This document shows, in pieces, positions 26,097 through 33,340 of a stretch of 47,714 nt of DNA (its first letter is position 1; the number at the start of each line of letters is the position of its first letter). Made by a program: the position numbers and the translations under genes. The notes beneath the pieces were generated by a model. That model saw only the letters and a program-made list of their open reading frames with translations. It had not been told where the DNA came from and did not search any database. The DNA comes from JBBPYR01 sp038199755 (GTDB lineage Bacteria; Chloroflexota; Ktedonobacteria; Ktedonobacterales; Ktedonobacteraceae), in assembly GCA_038199755.1 (NCBI GenBank), contig JBBPYR010000240.1, positions 1-47,714 on the forward strand, given 5' to 3'.

Positions 26097-26288
26097 GTGG
26101 CTGACGATTGGTTGACTATAGATGACATCTATGAGCTATTAAATAAAAAGGTACCCAAAGCAACCATCCGCTCCTGGGTACGTTCTAAGCGCCTGCCTGC
26201 CTACCGGCCCGCGCGGATACTGCTGGTGAAGCGCGAGGATTTGGAGAAGTTTCTACAAGACAGCCGGACGGATGCCAGCGAACCTTAA
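26097..26288 (+). CDS. Excisionase-like HTH protein (MerR/HTH_17 type)
   Basis: The 63-residue product from the GTG at 26097 (GAGGTGAG upstream) has the HTH_17/excisionase fold: MADDWLTIDDIYELLNKKVP ... KATIRSWVRSKRLPAYRP and ILLVKREDLEKFLQ. It is the only plus-strand gene in element 2. It is a fair candidate for the recombination directionality factor or the regulator of the promoter region at 25980-26090. Its 3' end overlaps the stop of the opposite gene by four bases (26285-26288). Confidence 0.75.
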   Translation: MADDWLTIDDIYELLNKKVPKATIRSWVRSKRLPAYRPARILLVKREDLEKFLQDSRTDASEP

Positions 26289-26500
26289 GCCTGAAGAGAG
26301 TCTGCGATATCCGTCAGCATGGCGATCATCTCTTCTTGTCCGCCGATATGTTCTTCTGAACGCGGCTTATCCGTGCGGTAGTTGCGGGCGAGTCCGACGA
26401 CAATCCGGCCCATGAGGTCAAGCAGCACGACATGGTTCTGCTCGTAGATCGCGTCGTGTGTCTGGGCTAGTTCCTGCGCGTTTGGGGGAGACTTTTCCAT
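26285..26500 (-). CDS. Small acidic hypothetical, element 2
   Basis: The product is 71 residues from the ATG at 26500 (GAGG nearby); an ATG at 26536 is possible and would overlap the next gene. The sequence (AIYEQNHVVLLDLMGRIVVG, then EEMIAMLTDIADSLQA) is helical, and no family is recognised. It follows the Mom-like/DUF3768 gene on the same strand and probably shares its message. Confidence 0.5.
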   Translation of the reverse strand: MEKSPPNAQELAQTHDAIYEQNHVVLLDLMGRIVVGLARNYRTDKPRSEEHIGGQEEMIAMLTDIADSLQA

Positions 26501-26519
26501 ATCGACCTCGTCTAGTGCG

Positions 26520-27497
26520 TCAGTATTCCGATGCAAGTAAGATTGTCATGATGCGGCGGCAGAGCGGGCTTAAGGCATCTTCGCCGTATTGTAATGCTTG
26601 GTCGTAGTAGTCGATCTTCCAATACGTCTTCTCGTTGTCCCATGTGAGATTGCCGAAATCATGCTCGCCGTATGGGTCATTACCTGGGGTGAAATCGTCG
26701 TAATCCCTGACCGCTTGAACGAGGCCGGGGAAGTTGGACAACGCGATAGCACCTGCCGTGGCTATCCAGTCGGGAGTAGGTCCGCTGCGGCGGAACTCGT
26801 CATTTAGTTGGGCAATGCGGGCTTTATCCTGCTGTTCAGGCGTTTGTTCGTTAGACATAGGACTCTTGTCAAATAGCACCATCATAACGTTTGTATGGAG
26901 CAACGGCATTGAACTCTCACCATATCGAGGATGCTGGACAAGTGCAGTAATAGCTACACCGAGGTGCTTTGCTATGTCGCGCCGGAGCATGTAGATCGGT
27001 ACACCATTTTCGAGCAAGAATTTATGGTTTGTAGGCTTCAGCCCTACCACCCCGAAATCTACACCGCTAAATGCCATGCCAGAGAAACCAAGATTAGGAT
27101 TAATAGCAGTGATAACGCCACCCAAACCCTGCGTTACATCGGGCAGCATTTCCTGCTTCGACATGTTTTGCAACTGGCTGTGTGCGTAAGAGAATAGGAC
27201 ACTCATCGTATTTTTTGGCGACCAGGTCGCATTCCATGCCCTCGTCATTTCTAGTGTTCTGTTAGGCTCCCGGCCTGTATGCGTGGCAATGGTCTGCTCG
27301 GCCTCAGTTCCGATTGGCGAATAGGAGACCCAGGCAAACGGGAAATCATAGTCCTCAACATATGCACCAAATGCAATAATTTCGTCCTCGCGTGACTTGT
27401 GAACATAATGTAGTTCTTCAGCGCAAACACGGCTCGTCTCTAAGCCCACTCGCTTCATAGTAATACGCTTGCCCGTGTTCTTCTCCTTAACGGTCAT
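26520..27497 (-). CDS. Probable Mom-like acyltransferase fused to DUF3768
   Basis: The protein has 325 residues. Residues about 20-200 show a pattern like the Mom family of GNAT-fold DNA-base modifiers: LHYVHKSREDEIIAFGAYVE, LEMTRAWNATWSPKNTMSVL and the GFSGMAFSGVDFGVVGLKP stretch, where Mom has a fold-defining SxADxxxGHxGxxYxAxNW block. Residues about 225-325 match DUF3768 (ARIAQLNDEFRRSG, FTPGNDPYGEHDFGNL, WKIDYYDQALQYG, ILLASEY at the end). DUF3768 has no known function but is often mobile. The family calls are from memory. Mom modifies adenine and protects phage DNA from restriction; whether that holds here is inference. Confidence 0.55.
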   Translation of the reverse strand: MTVKEKNTGKRITMKRVGLETSRVCAEELHYVHKSREDEIIAFGAYVEDYDFPFAWVSYSPIGTEAEQTIATHTGREPNRTLEMTRAWNATWSPKNTMSVLFSYAHSQLQNMSKQEMLPDVTQGLGGVITAINPNLGFSGMAFSGVDFGVVGLKPTNHKFLLENGVPIYMLRRDIAKHLGVAITALVQHPRYGESSMPLLHTNVMMVLFDKSPMSNEQTPEQQDKARIAQLNDEFRRSGPTPDWIATAGAIALSNFPGLVQAVRDYDDFTPGNDPYGEHDFGNLTWDNEKTYWKIDYYDQALQYGEDALSPLCRRIMTILLASEY

Positions 27498-27581
27498 ACT
27501 AGACGAACCGTCTGCTTCTTTGTGGTATTTGCACTAGCTATCGTTGCATACTATACTGAAAGCTTCGACGCCGAGAAAAAC

Positions 27582-27614
27582 AAAAAAGCCTCCTGAGTAA
27601 TCAGGGGCTTTTTT
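27582..27614 (-). terminator. Terminator at the right end of element 2 (orphaned from LSR)
   Basis: The stem AAAAAAGCC-t-CCTGA pairs with TCAGG-GGCTTTTTT around a GTAA loop. On the minus strand it lies 7 bases after the stop codon at 27622-27624, which is the stop of the recombinase in the rebuilt circular form. In the integrated state no intact minus-strand gene ends here, so this is the natural terminator of the circular-form LSR gene. Confidence 0.8.
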
Positions 27615-27621
27615 GTATTGC

Positions 27622-27710
27622 CTAGACAGATACTGCCAACAACGCCGGATTAATGTACCAGCCCTGCTCGTTGGCTCCGATAAAGTACGCGGACTTGTGA
27701 TGCCTACATG
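27622..27710 (-). other. Orphaned C-terminal tail codons of the element 2 recombinase
   Basis: In the circular form the LSR frame would cross attP and read these bases (minus strand), adding 29 residues beginning PCRHHKSAYFIGANEQ and ending NPALLAVSV before TAG at 27622-27624. In the integrated state they are cut off from the gene. Confidence 0.7.
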
Positions 27711-28075
27711 GTGGTGTAGAAGTGTGGGTGTGAGATCGCAATAGCCGAGATGCCGCCCAGTTGCTGTATCTTTTGCATCGTGGCTGGATCGAGATAGCTG
27801 ATACAATCCCAGAGTAGATTGCCGTGTTCCGTTTGCACGAGTAGGGCGCGTTGTCCAATGGCGAACTTTGGCTCAGTCCCGATGCCAATGATATGTGGCT
27901 CATGCTCCTCGAAGTGATTATGAAAATCCTTGTTTTGCATCTCTGTTAGCGTAGTCCACTGTTGCCCCTGTGGGCCGATGTATTGTCGCGGATCGCTACA
28001 GATTGAGCACGTCTCTGGAGCCACCTGGCTTTGTGGAAATTGCGTGCCGCAGGTTGTACACATCCAGTGTTCCAT
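27704..28075 (-). pseudogene. Metallo-beta-lactamase-fold hydrolase, N-terminal half (split by element 2)
   Basis: The start at 28075 (GAGGAAA upstream) gives MEHWMCTTCGTQFPQSQVA, a rubredoxin-like zinc ribbon (CTTC ... CSIC), then the MBL fold up to AISHPHFYTTM. The TAG at 27704-27706 follows the core at once. The HxH of SHPHFY is the start of the metal-binding motif, and the rest of the domain is at 23618-24073. Together they form a protein of about 273 residues. The fragment may be stable but should lack the active site. It lies divergently from the aldo/keto reductase. Confidence 0.88.
27707..27713. repeat. attR core of element 2 (CATGGTG)
   Basis: Right copy of the core; see attL at 24071-24077. 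Arm ACTTGTGATGCC at 27693-27704 is the left arm of the rebuilt attP. Confidence 0.7.
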
Positions 28076-28171
28076 CGTCTTTCCTCTTTTGTTACGTATC
28101 ATCTTTTGCCTTGGTAAACGTGAAAAGAATAATGTATCATGTACGTATATTATCAGATTGGAGAGGAAACG

Positions 28172-29041
28172 ATGACAATAGCACAACGACCATTTGGGCG
28201 TACCGGCCATATGAGCACCCGCACTATTTTTGGGGCTGCCTCGCTCGGCTCCGCCTCGCAGGCTGATGCCGACCGCACGCTAGAGGTGCTGCTGAAGTAT
28301 GGTGTGAACCACATTGATGTGGCGGCAAGCTATGGCGATGCCGAACTGCGCATCGCTCCTTGGCTCAAGCAATACCGCTCACAGTTTTTCTTGGCGACAA
28401 AGACTGGTCAGCGCACTGCGCAGGACGCGAAAGACGAGTTACAACGCTCACTCGAACGTATGCAGGTGGATTATGTAGACCTGTGGCAATTCCACAATCT
28501 AGCTGATCCTATCGAGTGGGATACCGCTCTCAGCCCTGGTGGTGTCATCGAGGCGGCAATTGAGGCAAAAAAACAGGGCCTCATCCGCGCCATCGGCATC
28601 ACAGGCCATGGTTTGCAGATAGCCGCGACCCATCGCCGTAGCCTCGAACGTTTCGAGTTCGACTCCGTGCTTTTGCCATATAACTACACAACGATGCAGA
28701 AGCCATACTATGCCGAAAACTTCGAGGCCCTGCTCGCTACCTGTCAGCAGCACAATATTGCCGTGCAGACCATCAAGTCTATTGCGTACAAGCCCTGGCT
28801 GGGTCAGCCACGTACACATAACACGTGGTATGCGCCACTCGAAGAGCAGCAAGACATCGATATGGCTGTGCATTGGGTGCTTAAACGTTCGGGCATCTTC
28901 CTAAATACCGTTGGCGACATCAACCTCTTGCCAAAGGTGCTTGATGCCGCTAGTCGTCACCCCGGCGAGGGTCATGGACCAACCGATGAAGAGATGCAGG
29001 CTGTTGTCGCACGTCTCCACATGGAGCCATTATTCGTATAG
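28172..29041 (+). CDS. Aldo/keto reductase
   Basis: The 289-residue protein begins MTIAQRPFGRTGHMSTRTIF after GAGAGGAAAC. It has the TIM-barrel AKR markers: IDVAASYGDAELRIAPWL (Asp and Tyr of the tetrad), ATKTG with catalytic Lys, and YVDLWQFHNL with the active-site His. The C-terminal NADPH-binding motif is replaced by a short GDINLLPKVLDAA. A longer frame from 28139 lacks a ribosome site. Family members reduce aldehydes and ketones with NAD(P)H; the substrate is unknown. Confidence 0.9.
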   Translation: MTIAQRPFGRTGHMSTRTIFGAASLGSASQADADRTLEVLLKYGVNHIDVAASYGDAELRIAPWLKQYRSQFFLATKTGQRTAQDAKDELQRSLERMQVDYVDLWQFHNLADPIEWDTALSPGGVIEAAIEAKKQGLIRAIGITGHGLQIAATHRRSLERFEFDSVLLPYNYTTMQKPYYAENFEALLATCQQHNIAVQTIKSIAYKPWLGQPRTHNTWYAPLEEQQDIDMAVHWVLKRSGIFLNTVGDINLLPKVLDAASRHPGEGHGPTDEEMQAVVARLHMEPLFV

Positions 29042-29050
29042 CCAATAGCA

Positions 29051-29119
29051 TGTTTAAAGCAAAAGCGTACACCCAGTAAGCCAATTGGCTTACTGGATGT
29101 ACGCTTTTTGCTTTAAACA
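29051..29119. terminator. Long hairpin terminator after the aldo/keto reductase
   Basis: Bases 29051-29084 and 29085-29119 pair almost fully (one mismatch, one extra A) with no real loop. It starts 10 bases after the stop. It resembles the perfect palindrome at 13704-13765. Confidence 0.75.
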
Positions 29120-29212
29120 TTTATAGTATCGCTAGCGGTGCATGCCCAAAGTATAATAAGATAGAAGCAACAGGGGAATCGTGAATGCTACTAACAAGAA
29201 ACGGCATGCTGC

Positions 29213-29710
29213 ATGGATATCTCTTTCAAGGATCAGCAACACACGCGCTGGGAAGAAGCGCAATACCTCATCAATACACTACGTGCATGGGGCATAACCT
29301 ATCTCGTTGGTGATGAAGTTCCTACCAGAAGTATGGAAGACCAACAATCTCCTGCGGCTCTGATTGCCTTGATTACACAGCTTGCACAGTGTTCTTATCC
29401 ACGTATTCGTGATGCGAGCATTTCCCTCTTTTTACTACATCCAGAGCTCGCCCCTATTGTGTTAGAAGCAATTGATGGCAGCGAAACCGCAGTTGCCGCA
29501 CAAATCACAACCCTTGTGTTGGCAACGCTGTATCTACAACGCTTGTGGTCGATTCGCTTAACCTTAGCGTCTGGTCATATTCCCTCTTTTCCTGAGCAGC
29601 CCTTTGCTCCTCTCTGGCACACATATCACTTACCCCCGCCTGCCTGCCATGATGGAAAATGGGGGCTATATGCTTTACAGCAGATGGAACAGCAATGCAG
29701 GTCAACGTAG
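29213..29710 (+). CDS. Hypothetical helical-repeat protein
   Basis: The 165-residue product begins MDISFKDQQHTRWEEAQYLI and has helical segments with leucine-rich parts (LIALITQLAQCSYPRIRDAS, LFLLHPELAPIVLEAIDGSE). No family is recognised with confidence. Its 3' end overlaps the start of the next frame (29695) by 16 bases, the spacing of a coupled gene pair. Confidence 0.55.
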   Translation: MDISFKDQQHTRWEEAQYLINTLRAWGITYLVGDEVPTRSMEDQQSPAALIALITQLAQCSYPRIRDASISLFLLHPELAPIVLEAIDGSETAVAAQITTLVLATLYLQRLWSIRLTLASGHIPSFPEQPFAPLWHTYHLPPPACHDGKWGLYALQQMEQQCRST

Positions 29711-30046
29711 AATTCGCCTCGCCTGCGGATTTCATCCCCATTCCTCACCAGTGGGAAGTGAATGCCAAATTTATTGGTCGCTACGGGACAATTGACGCTT
29801 TTTATTTTGATTTCTACAGTATTGCTTTGAGTAAGATACAAAGGGGAAGTACACGTGATATCAACGATGCCAGGTTACTGCTACAACAACATATTATTAC
29901 ACTTTATTACACTGCTAGAGTTGGATGCTGCATATAATGAGGTGCTGCCACCGGTAGGAAAACGCCCCTATAATAGGCTGGACCCAAAGCAATTTGCGGC
30001 ACAGTATATGACTATCCGGCAATTGCTCGCTGCTGAGGGGCAATAA
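29695..30046 (+). pseudogene. DUF6036-like nucleotidyltransferase C-terminal half with frameshift
   Basis: From ATG 29695 the frame reads MQVNVEFASPADFIPIPHQW, FIGRYGTIDAFYFDFYSIAL and RGSTRDINDARLLLQQHI, the pattern of the DUF6036-type nucleotidyltransferase family (the FIGRYG...DFYS..L.K..RG..RD..D segment). Near 29890-29915, in a TTACACTttaTTACACT stretch, it goes out of frame. The expected ending (LELDAAYNEVLPPVGKRPYN, FAAQYMTIRQLLAAE) continues one base over, up to 30046. So it looks like a recent frameshift or an assembly error. The usual N-terminal GS/DxD part is missing; the upstream gene does not supply it. Confidence 0.55.
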
Positions 30047-30083
30047 CTATTTAACTGATACACTGGAAAGGAATTGCATACAA

Positions 30084-31172
30084 GTGATGGAGCCGATTAA
30101 CGTCAATGATTATGAGATGCAAGCACGAGGGCGATTACATCAATCTATCGAGGATTTTTACCAGGGTGGCAGTGATGACGAAGTCACGTTACGCGAAAAT
30201 CGTGCCGCTTTTGAACGGATTCGTCTCCGTCCACGGGTGCTGGTCGATGTCAGCCAGTGCGACATCCGTACGGCGGTGTTAGGTATTCCCGTGAGCATGC
30301 CGATCCTGGTGGCACCCACTGCCGCGCACGGCATGGCGCATCCTGATGGCGAGTGTGCAACTGCACGTGCCGCAGGAGATGCAGGCACACTGATGACCGT
30401 GAGTAGCAGCGCGAGTTGCTCTATCGAAGATATTGCACAGGCCGCCACTGGTCCGCTCTGGTTCCAACTCTACATCGATACCTATGCTCAGGCGAAGGAT
30501 TATATCTTGCGGGCAGACGCAGCTGGCTATCAGGCCATTGTCCTGACCGTTGATCTGCCACGTCTGGGGAGAAGGGAGCGTGACCTACGCAATGGCTTCC
30601 GCGCTTATCAAGCGAAGCACATCCCCGATGCCTTCTCCGGTCATGACATGCCTATGAGTAGTGCCTCCGCAGAGGGCGGCACGGTTGAAAGTGGCACTAT
30701 TCCTGAGGTGGTCGATATCGGCGACACCCTGACGTGGGAAACGCTGGACTGGATACGCTCCCTAACGTCGCTACCCATCATTCTGAAAGGAATTCTCACG
30801 GCGGAGGATGCGCTATTGGCCGTAGAACATCGTGTTGCTGGTATCGTCGTCTCCAATCACGGTGGCCGACAACTTGATGGTGTACCACCAACCATCGAAG
30901 TCTTGCCGGAAGTCGTCGCGGCGGTGGCAGGTCGCTGCGAGGTCTATCTGGATGGTGGCATTCGGCGTGGTACCGATGTCTTGAAGGCATTGGCTCTGGG
31001 TGCGAACGCTGTCCTGATTGGCCGTCCCGTGCTGTGGGGCTTAATCGTCAACGGCCAGCCCGGTGTCCGTCACGTCCTGCAAATGCTCCATGATGAATTT
31101 CGGTTAGCGATGATGCTGGCGGGCTGCCCCAACCTACAAAGCATCAAACCCTCTCTCGTGAAAATTGTGTAA
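30084..31172 (+). CDS. FMN-dependent alpha-hydroxy-acid oxidase / L-lactate dehydrogenase family
   Basis: The protein has 362 residues (start GTG 30084 or ATG 30087). The FMN-dependent family is seen in PILVAPTAAHGMAHPDGECA, LWFQLYI, LTVDLPRLGRRERDLRNGF, VSNHGGRQLDGVPPTIEVLP (catalytic His and Arg) and LDGGIRRGTDVLKALALGANAVLIGRP. Members oxidise L-lactate, glycolate or mandelate with oxygen or quinone as acceptor. The substrate cannot be fixed from sequence. The short ArsC-like gene follows in the same direction. Confidence 0.92.
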   Translation: MMEPINVNDYEMQARGRLHQSIEDFYQGGSDDEVTLRENRAAFERIRLRPRVLVDVSQCDIRTAVLGIPVSMPILVAPTAAHGMAHPDGECATARAAGDAGTLMTVSSSASCSIEDIAQAATGPLWFQLYIDTYAQAKDYILRADAAGYQAIVLTVDLPRLGRRERDLRNGFRAYQAKHIPDAFSGHDMPMSSASAEGGTVESGTIPEVVDIGDTLTWETLDWIRSLTSLPIILKGILTAEDALLAVEHRVAGIVVSNHGGRQLDGVPPTIEVLPEVVAAVAGRCEVYLDGGIRRGTDVLKALALGANAVLIGRPVLWGLIVNGQPGVRHVLQMLHDEFRLAMMLAGCPNLQSIKPSLVKIV

Positions 31173-31253
31173 GGTGCGAGGGTACGAGGGTGCGATAAAT
31201 CTCACCCCTACTGTGATCGCCCAAACAATGCGAAAACCAGGAAGGACGAGTCG

Positions 31254-31706
31254 ATGCATGAAGCTCAGAAACGCATCTTTTTTCTGTGTGCCCATCATTC
31301 ACCACGCGCTTTGATGGCGGCTAGTTTGCTTGCCGCACAAGCACGGGCGGCTTGGGATATTTGGTGTACGCCGATTACTGTCCACGCACAGGACATCGAT
31401 CTGATACGTCAGGTGCTTGCCGAAAGTTCTGTCCCGTTGCTTCCAACTCCACAAATCACCGAACCACACGTTAGCCTTGTTTGGGACAAAGGTATTGTCC
31501 TGTGCAGCGGTGCCGCCAATCAATGACCGTTCATTCCTAACGCCGGTCGGCGTCAACTCTGGTCAGTAGAAGATGTGCCATCAGCAGACCTCTCGGAAGC
31601 GGAACGCCTGCTGATCTATCGGCGCATCCGCACAACGCTCACACAATCGATGAGAACACATCTCTTGCTGCCTACAAGGGTGGCAATGATACCACAGCGC
31701 AAATAA
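31254..31706 (+). CDS. ArsC-like low-molecular-weight phosphatase with in-frame TGA (possible selenoprotein)
   Basis: The ATG at 31254 (AGGAAGGA upstream) opens a 150-codon frame broken only by a TGA at codon 91 (31524-31526). The first part has the phosphatase loop FLCAHHSPRA (CX5R, Cys12) and the redox motif LCSGAANQ (Cys84). After TGA the same frame goes on with PFIPNAGRRQLWSVEDV and EAERLLIYRRIRTTLTQSM to TAA. In thioredoxin-coupled ArsC the pattern is LCSDADNNCP, with resolving Cys89 seven residues after Cys82. Here the TGA is exactly at that Cys. A hairpin ACGCC-GGTC-GGCGT at 31540-31553, with its loop 18 bases after the TGA, is placed as a bacterial SECIS would be. Either selenocysteine or a new nonsense mutation. 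Confidence 0.6.
31540..31553 (+). promoter_or_regulatory. Candidate bacterial SECIS-like hairpin
   Basis: Stem ACGCC/GGCGT with loop GGTC; the loop begins 18 bases after the in-frame TGA and has G in its first two places, as in the known bacterial pattern. The stem is only 5 bp, so this is suggestive. Confidence 0.35.
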
Positions 31707-31719
31707 CCTCTATTCTTTC

Positions 31720-32487
31720 TTATCCGAGCGTGGGTAATGCACGCTCAACTATGCCCTTCATGTCAACACTTTTCGGGAGTGTGCCAAACGCTCGCCCCCA
31801 ATCTCCTCCGAGGCGCGTTGTGCAAAAGGCCTCTGCGACCGCAGAATTGCCCGTGCGGAGCAGTAATGCCCCTTGCAAGAGTAAGGCCATCTGCTCCACC
31901 ACGCGGCGTGCGCGTAGCTCAATGCTATCCAGGTTGGCTAGCTCACGTTTGAGTTGATTGGCAGCAACATCGAAATGGGCATTTTTGCCGTTTGATAACG
32001 CGATCTCTGCCAGGAACGCCTGCACGACACGTGGCTCCTTGCCCATGGCGCGCAACACGTCTAGGCTGTTGACGTTGCCAGAGCCTTCCCAGATCGAGTT
32101 GAGCGGGACTTCGCGATAGAGGCGCGGCATAATGCTCTCTTCCACATAGCCATTGCCGCCCAGTGACTCCAGGGCTTCACCAACGTGAACGGGGCCGCGT
32201 TTGCACACCCAGTACTTGCCAACCGCCGTGCCAATGCGCCGAATGAGGGCTTCATGCTCATTGTGCGCGGCATGATCGCTAGCACTAGCAAGCCGTAGTG
32301 CGAGACTAAGTGCCGCCTCCGCTTCAATCGCGAGATCGGCCAGCACGTTGCGCATCAATGGCTGATCGATCAAGAGCTGCCCGAAGGCTTGCCGATGCGC
32401 GGCATGGTGGGTGGCCTGTGCCACCGCTTGACGCATCAACGCAGCAGTGCCCAGAATACAATCAAGCCTTGTACAATTCACCATCTC
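31720..32487 (-). pseudogene. aidB: aidB homologue, C-terminal half (split by element 1)
   Basis: The minus-strand frame holds the last 253 host residues of an AidB-type acyl-CoA dehydrogenase, after the shared core codons GAG ATG: VNCTRLDCILGTAALMRQA, LIDQPLMRNVLADLA, GNGYVEESIMPRLYREVPLN and SIWEGSGNVNSLDVLRAM. The N-terminal half is at 43881-44795. The frame stays open into the element to an ATG at 32592, so a shortened protein with about 35 foreign residues could be made. AidB is induced by DNA alkylation in E. coli and binds FAD and DNA. This half alone lacks the FAD site. Confidence 0.88.
32482..32487. repeat. attL core of element 1 (CATCTC)
   Basis: Left copy of the 6-base core; the right copy is at 43881-43886. 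Arm AAGTTTAC at 32500-32507 is the exact reverse complement of GTAAACTT at 43865-43872. In the rebuilt attP these arms are 26 bases apart and the centre falls on TC (32486-32487), inside the core. Confidence 0.75.
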
Positions 32488-32558
32488 AACCATGCACTCA
32501 AGTTTACCGCATTGGATTTCTCTCCTTCCTTGCACAACTACGCTTACTTCTTCAATAA
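32488..32558 (+). other. Orphaned C-terminal tail codons of the element 1 recombinase
   Basis: In the circular form the LSR frame would cross the core and read these bases (plus strand), replacing its final Leu with 23 residues starting QPCTQVYRIGFL and ending LRLLLQ, to the TAA at 32556-32558. A terminator follows 18 bases later. Confidence 0.7.
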
Positions 32559-32576
32559 ACAGAGTATACTTCTTTT

Positions 32577-32612
32577 CCCTTGTACGTACCATACGCTTAC
32601 AGGGGGATTTTT
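32577..32612 (+). terminator. Terminator at the left end of element 1 (orphaned from LSR)
   Basis: The stem CCCTTGTA (32577-32584) pairs with TACAGGGG (32598-32605), one G:T pair, followed by T-rich ATTTTTA. It lies 18 bases after the TAA at 32556-32558 that ends the circular-form recombinase. In the integrated state no element gene feeds into it. Confidence 0.55.
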
Positions 32613-33204
32613 ATTATTCCGATTGAAGGTAAAGAACGCTTACGCAAAGGTCATTAGAGATACCCCCCATAAGCAAGCATACAGCAAAAAGATATGTGAG
32701 CAGAGGGGGAATTTTATACAGATTAGCTTTTACCCGCCCTAGAAAAAGTACCGAAAATAGGAGCTTACTGTCCGAGCACTACCCAAATCAACCCTCTTCG
32801 ATCTCTAGCAATGAAGCAAAGGCAACTCACGAGACATATAGATAGGGGTAAGGGCATATAGGAGTAGAGCGGCCTTAGTATAGATGCTTGTATCCATCAA
32901 CCGTTGTTCTCTATACCTTGAGATGTGTGAGTTGGCAGCAAGTTATAAGTCTCTACCACAACGGCTTACTCTTCATAAGGTCTATTTATTTATCTGTGGG
33001 GGAGCTTGTAGAATGATGTTTCTATGAGGTCGGCACTAACTAAACACGCCATAAACCCACTCTATAACTTGTACGGACAACATGATGTACTGACATAATA
33101 AACTCTGTAAAGCATGTGCAAACCCATATAAAAGTATCAATAAAGTAGTCAATAAGTAGGGATAAATATAGTACTCTCTCTACTCTTACTTACGGAATAA
33201 ATGC

Positions 33205-33224
33205 TACCCGATTGAGGATGAACA
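33205..33224 (+). repeat. Dispersed repeat copy, TACCCGATTGAGGATGAACA
   Basis: Matches the copy at 36808-36827 (opposite strand) at 19 of 20 bases, and the copy at 41045-41064 (opposite strand) over 17 in a row. See the other copies. Confidence 0.7.
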
Positions 33225-33340
33225 CAGCTTACGCATAAAACAATCAGAGTAAAATACACCTTATTCTTGAGCTTTGTGGTATACTATAGATACTGATACT
33301 TTATAGATATCGGTACTTATTCATCATGAAAGGGCCTATT

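Larger units (their letters stand above)
24071..27713. mobile_element. Integrated element 2 (about 3.64 kb, serine-recombinase type)
   Basis: The element interrupts an MBL-fold hydrolase gene inside its coding sequence. It holds five genes: LSR, small membrane protein, HTH protein (plus), 71-residue protein and a Mom-like/DUF3768 fusion (minus). The boundaries come from the two host-gene halves, the 7-base core, and the imperfect 12-base inverted arms of the rebuilt attP, which centre on GT. No structural, replication or conjugation genes are present. It looks like a minimal cargo-bearing integrative element; its transfer route is unknown. Confidence 0.85.
32559..33325. other. Left-end noncoding region of element 1
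   Basis: After the terminator at 32577-32612 there are about 700 AT-rich bases with no supported gene. It holds two copies of the CCGATTGA repeat (32619-32626 and 33208-33215) and, near 33280-33320, short direct repeats of the GATACT type before the tyrosine recombinase. It could be an origin or control region; nothing specific was proved. Confidence 0.4.

Noticed and set aside
32389..32742. Plus-strand 117-residue frame across attL
   Set aside because: It crosses host and element DNA with no start signal. The neighbouring plus frame ending at 32558 is better read as the orphaned LSR tail.
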